Shown in pieces: positions 51,837-64,000 of a stretch of DNA of 64,000 nt. The notes under the pieces were generated by a model, which worked only from the letters and a program-made list of their open reading frames with translations, had not been told where the DNA came from and ran no database searches. Source of the stretch: Chrysomallon squamiferum (lineage: Eukaryota > Mollusca > Gastropoda > Neomphalida > Peltospiridae). The DNA is taken from the NCBI GenBank assembly GCA_012295275.1, contig CM022667.1:17691245-17755244 (forward strand). Reading direction: 5' to 3'. A program made the position numbers and the translations under genes. The stretch's first letter is position 1. Every line of letters starts with the position of its first letter.

Positions 51837-52782
51837 TAATAATAAGGTATTATTTCTAGTTGCTCTCGGTATATTGTTGGTTTGGGCCTTTGTTGCGTCA
51901 AGTATACCTCTGCTACCGTTTGGAAGCGCCAAGTACGTCTACCAGCCTGGAAACAAACACTGTTCTCCGGATTTCAAGGCCAGCTGTTGGTTTTACTGGT
52001 TTTCCGTTGTCAACGGTATAGGTGCCATCGTACCGACGATGACGTTCAGTTACGTGGGCATCGTCAAGGAGATCAGACGTTCTGGGCAACTTTTGAAACG
52101 TCAAGGTTCAGTAGTTTCCGAGGGTGATCTAAAATCAATAGCCTCTGAAATCGGATCTGAGGGTAAAACAAAAACCTCCTCTAGATCTAGAAGCAGAGTG
52201 GAACGAGAGGTGGCAAAACGAGGCAAGCAGTGAAATTTGTGTGAGAAGGGTTTCAGAATAATTATTAAATTAGCGTCGTGCTCATATGTCTGTCTGTCTG
52301 TTTATCTATTGTCTATCTGCGTCAGCTTATAAATATATTAATATCATTTAGATTAAATAAATTCGTGTAGAAAATAGTTTCGATACGTTTGGAAGGTTCT
52401 TGTAATTTTACTTCTGTATTTTCTCCAGTAACTATATTCAGAAGTCCATTTTTAAATCAATATCTACACATTTATTTTATTTTATTTGTATTTGTATTTT
52501 TATTATTTCTTTCTTTCTTTTTTATTATTATTATTTTTTACTTGATTCATTTTATTTGTATTTCCTTCAGGTATCGGAATGGTGTTAGCGCACTGGTTGT
52601 CATGGACACCATACACAGTAATTAAGAGGTGTCCATCGAAGTCGACCGTTCCTCTGTGGCTGGAAGTGGCGTCGATGTGGATGGTGTTTACTCTGACTAT
52701 CTGGAACCCTATCATCTACGTGTTTCACAACAGACAGTTCAAAGACGAACTCAAACGGCTTATGGAACGACTAAAGATTTAG
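47978..52782 (+). CDS. tandem class A GPCR paralogue C (four coding exons, transposon in intron 1)
   Basis: Predicted seven-transmembrane receptor, 329 aa. Exons: 47978-48259, 51159-51291, 51860-52222, 52571-52782, with phases as in A and B. Intron 1 is 2.9 kb because of an inserted transposon. Intron 3 starts with GC (CGAG|GCAAGC) and ends CAG, a GC-AG intron; reading from the equivalent G keeps the frame that A and B use. Motifs: cysteine at the end of exon 1, DRY at 117-119, GNKHCSP in loop 2, SWTPY in TM6 (Cys to Ser before Trp), NPIIYVF in TM7. The third loop is Ser/Arg-rich before REVAKRG. Closest paralogue is D: both begin with similar ATG contexts, share the GC donor, and share 70 identical bases in exon 4. 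Confidence 0.9.
48992..49863 (-). pseudogene. transposon-encoded protein, frame-broken and incomplete
   Basis: Two minus-strand frames touch at 49255-49259: the first (49863-49255, 202 aa) ends ...KMTS-stop and the second (49255-48992, 87 aa) starts MSES in the next frame through a TAATG overlap, most simply a small indel in one former protein. The first part has Cys pairs (PGDKLCCDCLISL). The second has ERVQILILSPFTIERTMNEF, an apparent DNA-binding region, and FYESDENSRICPGMKD. I recall this last pattern from uncharacterised, multicopy invertebrate proteins. The frame stops soon after, so the protein is truncated. Function unknown, presumably of the element. Confidence 0.6.
50535..50765 (+). 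repeat. direct repeat inside the transposon's right arm
   Basis: A block of about 52 bp (TTTAAATCT-TATT-TGGCTAAACAAAAA...ACTTTTA) occurs at 50535-50586 and again at 50708-50760 in the same orientation, whereas the left arm has one counterpart. Confidence 0.85.
51749..51830 (+). repeat. (GA)n in intron 2 of GPCR C
   Basis: About 40 GA units ending 29 bp before the exon 3 acceptor. The same flanking sequence precedes the GA tract at 59173. Confidence 0.95.
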
Positions 52783-54052
52783 CAAGACGTTAATCACTGC
52801 TTAAACTGAAGATGGTGATGGACATAATAATGACGATTATGATAAATATGATGAAAAAAATAAGATTAAATAATAAAACATTAAAAATAAAAAAGAATAA
52901 TAAATAAACATTTATTGCTTTTACCACCAGTGCCACCACCACTATCATTTTTACCAAAGATATTACATACTGCTATTATAACTACCGCTATTACTATTGT
53001 TATCTATTTTATTGCTACTATGCTACTTCTACCGTCACTGCAACAATTACTGTATTGCTACAAGTAACAGCTGTTTCTATTACTACATTAAACATAAGTT
53101 ATTACTACCACTATTAACATTATTATTGCTACTATAACTACTATTACTATACTAAAACCATAACTGTCACTTCCACTATTATTAACAGTATACGTACTAC
53201 TACTTCTACTACTAGAAGTAACAACAATTACAACTTTTCTAAAACAGAACATTGAACTGGAGTAAAATGTACATAAAAATAAACGTGGAGAACGAGTGCG
53301 TTTATTTCTCACTGTCTTAATTTCCTTTATTATTCGGCCACATCGTTAATTTTGTTTCAACAATAGTCGCTGATATCCAATTGTTTTTTCTTCATCCCGG
53401 ACTCATTGTGTATTATACACACTTTTATAGGTGCATTCAGTCCCTTTAACTTGAACTGCGTAGAATCTCTATTCATTCGTATAAACATTGTTTATAAATT
53501 GTATGCCAGTTTTGTTTCTTTCATGTCGAAAACCAGCGTCGTGTTTGTAAATAGGTTATTTTCTGAATTAGACACTACTTTAGATAGAAAAAATAAATGG
53601 GTTTTGATAAATCTTCTTTATGAACATTTTTACCGCAAAAGAAAAACATAAGGTCGTAATTTATTAGTGGATTATAAATGTTGTTTACCGGTAAAGGATA
53701 TAGAATGCACTTTTACTTGGACCGCTCTCTATCTCATATTTTTGTTTTAATTTTTGCTTACCAATAAAGATATTTGAAAGAGAATGTGCAACAAAAATAA
53801 TTAGATAATGATTTATACAAATGTTATTTATAACTAGATAAATGGAATAATAAACCCTGTATGTATTATTAAGGAGTTTGTTATTATTTTATTTTCATCT
53901 TCATTACCATGTTAAAATTTATGATAAAGATTGTATTATGTGATATAATCTAGAACTCACTGAAGAGACAAAATAAAATGAATAACGAGATAATGCGATT
54001 TCAAAACGAACAAAATAAATTTAATTGTGAACAGTTGTTTGACATTATTGAA

Positions 54053-54054
<2 letters not shown>

Positions 54055-54097
<43 letters not shown>
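54055..54097 (+). repeat. (CT)n microsatellite
   Basis: About 21 CT units; its left flank reappears inverted beside the GA tract at 59173-59248. Confidence 0.95.
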
Positions 54098-54098
<1 letters not shown>

Positions 54099-54728
54099 AA
54101 TGACGTAATTAATCTACTCATCTATTGATGACGTAGTCAAAATAGTCCGACAAAAGAGTTAATAGAATAACACAATAAAGGCTTATTTTGGTGTGTTTTT
54201 TTAAAGAAATATATTTTCTTTTTTTCTTCTGCTGAACTGTTTTCCATGATGGCCAGTTATCACAGATAGGATAAAAAAATCTTTTAAATGTAATATTTTG
54301 GATGTGACTTCCTAGTTTAAATTGAAAATTTAAGTCTGGAAGAATCACTGGCACGGTAAGAGATTAATTTGTAATAATGATATATCGTTTGAATATAAAA
54401 TTACTTACAATACTTTAATGTTTAGCCTTTTGTTTATTATCTTGGTGCTTTGGTTGTAATGATGCGATTAATGGGTATATTTCTTTGTTACTGTTGCTGT
54501 CATTTTTGCTTTTGTTATATATATAAAATAAAAAACACGATGTTTATGATAGGTCAGTTATCGTATAAATGTGTCCGTTTTCTGGTAGACATGCAATGAA
54601 AGTTACCATAACTTTCTAAGAAAGAAAACAATGTAACATAAAAAATAATTGAAAAATAGCATGACATAATATTTCCCAAAATATGTCAGAATATTGAAAA
54701 ACGTACGATCGTTCATTTACGCACAAAC

Positions 54729-54729
54729 A

Positions 54730-54782
<53 letters not shown>
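54729..54782 (+). repeat. (CA)n microsatellite
   Basis: About 26 CA units. Confidence 0.95.
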
Positions 54783-54784
<2 letters not shown>

Positions 54785-56077
54785 TTAATGCCCTGAAATG
54801 CAAGTCAAATAAACATTCATTCAAGTGGTAGTTTTTGATCAGGTCACCTATCACAAGGCGATAATGGTTTCTTTACAATCTTTACCGCCAAATCATATGA
54901 CTTGTTTACAGAAGGTAGAACCAGTACGCGCTGGGTAGATGATATTATTAAATGATTGAAATACTTTTATTGTGGAAAATGTAAAAACGGACGAACAACA
55001 ACACTCTGCAACACGGGTAGGCAATAATAGCGGAAAGTATGATTTTGTATCCATTATAATTTTCCGTTAAGAACGGCATGGTCTCGCATGATTATAATGT
55101 TCTTAAACTTACACGTGTTTACTAATCTAAAATAAATAAATAAAAAATAACAGGGATTTTACCTTTGTTTGTTTGTTTGTTTGTTTTGTTGTTGTCGTTT
55201 TTTTTTTTGGTGTGTGTGTGAGGCTTTTTTTTTTGTTGTTGTTGTTTTTGCTTTTATTTTTATTTTTTTACAATCTGAAACCTAATGAGGATATTATGAT
55301 TATTCAGATGTTATAAGCACTTTACATAGTATAAGTAAACAACAAAACAAGGAAAACATTGTTCTTTGAAGAATCATGGGAATGCTACGCCTACGTTTTC
55401 ATGCCGAATAAACGTGGAATCTGTTGTTTAAGTCTTGATGACTGAAAACTAGTTTTAATCGTTTTTAACCTCTAGATGTTTTTAATCAGTGGTTTCTTAA
55501 GACCAGAAACGGTTAGTAGACCTGTCCAACAAAACAATTTTTTTTTTTTATAGCAGCTGTGCAATGTATTTTATTTCTTAAAAAGTAGGCCAACTTAATG
55601 TTTGTATCCGTAGGATAAAGAATTCAGTTGTTTCAGTTCAGCGTTGACTTATTTATTTTGAACGAAGCAGGACGGTTCGGAACTCTGCTTATGAGTTTTC
55701 CAAGATATTCGTTTCGGCTAATTGCCTTTAGGGTGCTAGGATTTGGATTTTGATATATATATATATATACTTGCTTGTTGAGTTGATTAATTAATGTGAA
55801 ATACTGGTGGGATTTTGGTCTGAAATAAAGATTAGATTTTTTATCTCTAATGTGGCCGGATTTTAATTTGTCCTCTAAGCATCTGTTGTAAATTTAAACT
55901 TTCAAACAAATATAGCAAACTCAAGTATTTTTTCTTTCATTCTTTCTTTCTTTATTTATTTTTAATTATATATATATATATATATACATATATACATATA
56001 CATTATTATATATATATTTTACTTTATAAAGTTGTAGTACAAAAGAAAAGAAAAGAAGGATTTATATATGTACAAAC

Positions 56078-56963
56078 ATGAGAGATGATCCAAACGAATC
56101 AGTTACAGAACTAATTCTCCAGGCTTTGACGCTGTCAGTAATTTTTTGGGTACAGTTTGTATTAATCGTCACCGTCCTCGTCGTGTTCGGCTTCAGCAAA
56201 TCCTTGCGTGCCTGCAACAACAACATTTTTGTTATAAATCTAGTCCTGAGCGACTTCATCTTTGCAATAATTGTCATGTCCACGTCGATGGTGGACATCG
56301 TCTGCAGTAACGCTTGTGGTCAGACCATTCGGACAGGATTTGTGTGTCAGGTGAGCTGACAGTTAGGACATGAATTCAAATTTCCTTGTTATACTTGGCA
56401 TGTATTCAGAAAATCACACACTGAATACTCTGATTCAGCAGAATCAGGTTAACATCAACAATCAACATATTGCTTAATCAACATATTGGTTAACATCATT
56501 AATCAACATATTGCTTATACATCACATACTGGTTAACGTCATTAATCAACGTATTACTTATACATCACATACTGGTTAACATCATTAATCAACATTACTT
56601 ATACATCACATACTGGTTAACGTCATTAATCAACGTATTGCTATAAATCACATATTGTTAATGTTATTAATCAACGTATTACTTATACATCACATGCTGG
56701 TTAACGTCATTAATCAACGTATTGCTATAAATCACATATTGTTAATGTTATTAATCAACTGTTTATACATGTTTTATTTATTATTTTATTGTAGATGACA
56801 GGGTTCGTAACAACACTCCATTACATGATGGCTGGGTACACACTGGCAATAATTGCAATAGATCGCTACTTAGCGGTAGTTCGCAAAGCATGTCTTCAAT
56901 CTGTCGATAAAAGAAAACCATGGTTTAGTCCGTGAAATTTATTCTTTTCTTTTTTCTCTACGT

Positions 56964-57002
<39 letters not shown>

Positions 57003-58066
57003 TTTTATTTATTATTATTTATTTATTTATTTATTTTATTTTTGTTCTTGTTGTTGTTTTAGAGTTAAATTTAAATAAAAAGAAAATTCAGTTAATTAAT
57101 ATTTTAATGCTTCTTGCGAATTTCGTTATTGCTGCTGCTGCTACTGCTACTACCACCACCATCACGATCACCACAGCAAACATCTCCACAGCTACTATTA
57201 CTATATCATCACCATCATACCACCATTACCATATCATCATCCACTACCAAAACCACTAAAATTACCTCATCTACTGTTTGCATCACTATAGCATTTTCAA
57301 GTGGACGTAAAGAGAGAGAGAGAGAAAACAGAGATAATTAATTAACAATACGCTGTTATTTCCAGTTGTCCTTGGTATTCTTTGGATATTGGCCATAAAT
57401 GCATCAAGTATACCATTACTACCACACGATAGCATTAAGTACGTGTACAACCCTGGAACTAAACACTGCTCTCCAGATTTCGAGAACAGCTGTTGGTTTT
57501 TCTGGTTTTCTGCCGTCAACGGTTTAGGAGCAATCGCTCCGACGATGACGTTCAGTTACGTCAGCATTGTCAGAGAGGTTAGACGTCAAAGACAGAATAT
57601 CAAGTGCGAAAATATTGTTACTGAATGTTCATCTGACGCTGGATGTCTTCATTGGATGTCCTCACTCACAGCTGAGCGGGAAGTGGCAAAGCGAGGCAAG
57701 TGACCTATTTAAACAATCAAACCACTGTACTCTGTGATATTATACCACCAAAAAGATTTTTTTTTTTTTTTTTTTTTTTAAATGTCGGCGTCGAGGTGTC
57801 TTTAATCTGTAATATTTTATACTTCCTTATCGGTTTAGACCGGAAAAAGATCATTTTGAAATATACATTTGTCTAAATTATTTATTAGTCAACCTAAGTT
57901 ACTTAAATGTCAGTCCTCTGACATTACGACATTTCGAACGGAAATTGTCTGGTGAATATGTTGTTCCTGCCGATAACAGTACTGGTTAGCTTTCATGGGT
58001 TAAATACACAATAAAAAAAAAAAATAATAATTAAGTAAATAAATATGCATATGTTTGCGCGCGCTG

Positions 58067-58099
<33 letters not shown>

Positions 58100-58221
58100 G
58101 GATATGTCTATGTATTTATATATTTAAGTATGAACGTACGTACACGTGTATATATATATTTGTATGTGTGTATTATACTACTACATATGTAGACATGTAT
58201 ACATGCGCATACTTAATTGTC

Positions 58222-58295
<74 letters not shown>

Positions 58296-58555
58296 TATAT
58301 ATATACATACATACATTCCATTCAGGTATTGTAATGGTCTTAGTACATCTGTTGTGCTGGACTCCATACACAATAATACACTTATGTCCCGTGAAGATTA
58401 ACGCGCCCCTATGGATGGAGATAACTTCGATGTGGATGGTGTTTACTCTGACTATCTGGAACCCTATCATCTACGTGTTTCACAACAGACAGTTCATAAA
58501 CGAGCTCAGACGGCTTGTAGCACGGGTAAAATGTAAAATTCTAGCTGATCACTGA
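56078..58555 (+). CDS. tandem class A GPCR paralogue D (four coding exons)
   Basis: Predicted seven-transmembrane receptor, 321 aa. Exons: 56078-56350, 56795-56927, 57366-57695, 58326-58555; intron positions, phases and the 133-bp exon 2 match A-C. Intron 3 uses a GC donor (CGAG|GCAAGT), as in C. Motifs: cysteine closing exon 1 (GFVCQ), DRY at 114-116, GTKHCSP in loop 2, CWTPY in TM6, NPIIYVF in TM7. In place of the usual acidic TM2 context NLxxCD it has NLVLSDFIF, so the TM2 aspartate is kept. The C-terminus is longer than C's by about 6 residues because the stop has moved. An acceptor at about 56037 implies a 5'-UTR intron. Exon 4's TM7 part is identical in DNA to that of C over 70 bp. Confidence 0.9.
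56446..56765 (+). repeat. minisatellite in intron 1 of GPCR D
   Basis: About seven copies of a unit of roughly 40-47 bp built from TACATCACATACTGGTTAAC and ATTAATCAACGTATTACTTA, with length variants that alternate towards the 3' side. It fills most of intron 1. Confidence 0.92.
56965..57055 (+). repeat. (TTTA)n microsatellite in intron 2 of GPCR D
   Basis: Tetranucleotide TTTA tract with interruptions, starting about 40 bp after the exon 2 donor. Confidence 0.9.
58227..58285 (+). repeat. (GT)n(TA)n in intron 3 of GPCR D
   Basis: GT then TA units running to within 40 bp of the exon 4 acceptor. Confidence 0.92.
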
Positions 58556-58702
58556 TTTTTTTTTATTAAAAAGAAAATAACTGGGACGACTTGTTGAACA
58601 GACAAAATTTTAACGTAACAAAAAGACCTTAACAAGGTCACTGTGTAATTTTAAATGACGTTAGCAGGAAAACGGCTTGTAGAACGGATAAAAGTTTTAC
58701 AT
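58507..58702 (+). repeat. triplicated end of GPCR D exon 4
   Basis: A segment like GACGGCTTGTAGCACGGGTA (coding, 58509) recurs in diverged form at about 58588 (GACGACTTGTTGAACAGACA) and 58672 (AACGGCTTGTAGAACGGATA), spacing about 80-84 bp. The second and third copies are in the 3' flank. Confidence 0.6.
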
Positions 58703-58837
58703 ACGTGTTCTTGTTGTTTTTTTTTTAATGTTTTTTTTTTTTTTTTAATCAACTATATAAAACATTTGCAAGTTTTAAAATAACGAATATATTCATTTTC
58801 TATTTTCATCTTTTAAAAAAATAATTTTTGTCAAAAA

Positions 58838-59168
58838 GGAGTGTATATATAATCAGAGAACAAAACAAAATAAAAAACACTGGTGAGCAAAGGCTGTGAC
58901 TAAAAAAGTATATAGAAGTTCTGAATTCTTGTTGTTTCTTATTATACGTATATGTATGTATGTATTATGTACGTTTGTATTTTTCTGTTTGTATGTATGT
59001 GTGTTTTCGTGCATGTGTGTATGTTTGTGGGTATGTATGTATGTATATATGCGTATACATCGTGCGCAAAATTCTACATATAAAGACACAGTACTTTGAA
59101 AGAACAATTTATCTGATTCCTAGTTTGTTCTTTTATTATAAATCATAAAATTATAATATTAACATGAT

Positions 59169-59251
<83 letters not shown>

Positions 59252-59447
59252 ACTAATATATTCAACAAAGTCAAACAACTGTTCACAATTAAATTTATTT
59301 TGTTCGTTCTGAGATAGCATGATCTCATTATTCATTTTATTTTCTCTCTTTAGTGAGTTCTAGATTATATCACATAATACAATCTTTATCATAAATTTTA
59401 TATGGTAACGAAGATGAAAATAAAATATTAACAAACTTGTTAATACA
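58838..59447 (+). repeat. composite duplicate of the GPCR C locus joined at a GA tract
   Basis: 58838-59172 matches 51444-51748 (intron 2 of GPCR C) in direct orientation, including GGCTGTGACTAAAAAA-GTAT, CGTGCGCAAAATTCTACA and TTCCTAGTTTGTTCTTTTAT. Then comes (GA)n at 59173-59248. After it, 59249-59447 matches the reverse complement of 53866-54054, the flank of a (CT)n tract downstream of C. The two parents are 2.3 kb apart and in opposite orientation. Confidence 0.9.
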
Positions 59448-60500
59448 CAATTATAATCAATGGCTTAGGAAAGTTCTATGAATTTGTTGTTCCAATTTTT
59501 TTCTCTATACACACAATATTAATATAATAAAACATCATTATCAACATTCAAAAAGAAAAATCGATTATGAAGACCATAATTATTTAAAATATTTCCTTCT
59601 ATAGAATAAATGGTATTATGAATTCAAAGATCACAAGATTATGGATATTATGGGTTCAAAAAGGTTAGTATAAACCCGTATTGAGCTCAAAGATAAAGGA
59701 TAAAGAAAGAAAAGGATATGGAATTCGTCATCATAAATAAAGCAATGACTCTGATGATGATATCGATAAAACTAAAATGAAAACATTTTCACGTAAGTTG
59801 AAATAATCTAACTAAACACATGAACACTAAAGAAATGCAGTTATTATAATTCATAAAGGAAATAATTTGTACAAACAGTATAAAGAAAATATAGTTATCT
59901 CTACAAAATAAACATAATTATATAGGAAAATAAAAGTAAACTTCTATCAAAACTGTAATGTAAACAATAGTAATAATCATATAAAAACTATAGTTTTATT
60001 CATAAAAATAATAAGAAAACAAAAAATATAAATGCTGATGGAAAAGTAAATTATAGCAAACTATTTCAATCTGTCAACAGTTAAGTTAAACGAGGACCAA
60101 ATATTCAACCCGAACGATACTAAAATGATAATTATAAAGCAACCAAAAGAATAATAATAATAAAAAATATGGAGATGGTAACCATTTTAAATAAATATGT
60201 GGGTCTCATTATATTAATACATATATCAGTAACATATCTAGTCATCTATCTCTATAAATATAAAAATTAAATCTACAATTATGTCGATATACGAAGGATA
60301 TGTTAAACTGAAGTTTACAACAATAATCAACAAAGTATAATAGCATAATAACCGCAGTAAAACTAAATTTTAAAAAAGGCATTAACACTATTGTGACTGA
60401 ATGCTTTTTAGTTTACTGCTGGCAGCCATAGTATTAAAAGGGTTTATAAATATATTTTACTGATTACTATGAAACCATAGTTTTTGGTTTTGTAGTTAAG

Positions 60501-60553
<53 letters not shown>

Positions 60554-60721
60554 AGTATTTGTGGTACTTATTAATGTAAAAAAAGCATCTTTGAAATGTT
60601 CTTAGCTGTACATAACCTATACGTCAAGCATTAAAGTCTTGAAAATCTGTCAGAGTTGTTTTCTGCTGTCTTGTGCACAGTGATGTTTCTTGCATACGCC
60701 AAAAATTCACTGCATAAAAAT
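59448..60721. other. 3' flank of the EGF/EMI gene; AT-rich
   Basis: Very AT-rich, with an (ATT)n run at 60500-60551. It probably includes the 3' UTR of the minus-strand gene; an AATAAA on the minus strand occurs near 59993. No other gene seen. Confidence 0.5.
60500..60551 (+). repeat. (ATT)n microsatellite
   Basis: About 17 units, likely inside the 3' UTR of the EGF/EMI gene. Confidence 0.9.

Positions 60722-64000
<3,279 letters not shown>

Larger units (their letters stand above)
52783..56077. other. intergenic DNA between GPCR C and D
   Basis: No exon seen. Trinucleotide-rich sequence at 52.8-53.2 kb, (CT)n at 54055-54097, (CA)n at 54729-54782. Bases 53866-54054 recur inverted at 59249-59447. 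A leader exon of GPCR D probably follows a TTGTAG acceptor at 56037. Confidence 0.6.

Noticed and set aside
56446-56765. CRISPR-like array
   Set aside because: Animal genome; units are contiguous with variable length and no unique spacers, so it is a minisatellite.
58045-58401. Tyr-Ile and Thr-His repeat frames around 58.0-58.4 kb
   Set aside because: TA/GT microsatellite frames running into GPCR D exon 4; only the exon after the acceptor at 58325 is coding.
37506-58555. GPCR A-D as opsins
   Set aside because: TM7 has no retinal-binding lysine; the residue six before NPxxY is Tyr or a non-lysine residue in all four.

Overview
The window is animal nuclear DNA. It is very AT-rich and crowded with di- and trinucleotide microsatellites, and its genes are split by GT-AG introns (two introns use GC-AG). 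The gene content is eukaryotic: class A GPCRs, an LRRCC1-type centrosomal protein and an EGF-repeat extracellular protein. Tandem neuropeptide-type receptors, long simple repeats and mollusc-style repeats suggest a mollusc, most likely a cephalopod such as an octopus. That is an inference from style, not from a database match.

Layout. (1) 0.2-21.4 kb, plus strand: a decaying tandem cluster of FMRFamide-receptor-like GPCRs whose coding region is a single exon. There are two intact genes (263-1381 and 15265-16314). Downstream lie two homologous relic units of about 1.5-2.2 kb: one keeps only the 5' leader and the start of the coding region, the other a frameshifted, stop-containing coding region. 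(2) 23.4-29.0 kb, minus strand: eight exons of an LRRCC1 orthologue. They cover the leucine-rich repeats and the linker; the long C-terminal coiled coil was not found in the window. (3) 29.0-30.1 kb: a head-to-head intergenic region, then a small PY-motif protein (30138-30683) whose 3' flank repeats 38 bp of its own coding sequence exactly. (4) 35-37.4 kb: a more GC-rich stretch with a candidate minus-strand exon and a TATA box. (5) 37.5-58.6 kb, plus strand: four tandem paralogues (A, B, C, D) of a four-coding-exon class A GPCR family, all intact. A, C and D keep most class A signature motifs and B has lost the TM6 proline. All share the same intron positions and phases and a 133-bp second exon. 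Intron 1 of C holds a 2.7-kb DNA transposon with long inverted repeats. (6) 58.8-59.5 kb: a composite repeat made of pieces of the C locus, one of them inverted, joined at a GA microsatellite. (7) 60.7-64.0 kb, minus strand: the 3' end of a secreted EGF-repeat gene ending in an EMI-like module, with a broken Tigger/pogo transposon in its last intron.

The two receptor clusters are separate families and give two snapshots of tandem expansion: one losing members, one retaining all four and showing signs of recent gene conversion. The most unusual signals are the sharply bounded 70-bp identity between paralogues C and D, the GC-AG introns shared only by those two, the microsatellite-junction inversion, the coding fragments echoed in 3' flanks, and a tandem repeat in LRRCC1 that carries extra strong splice donors.
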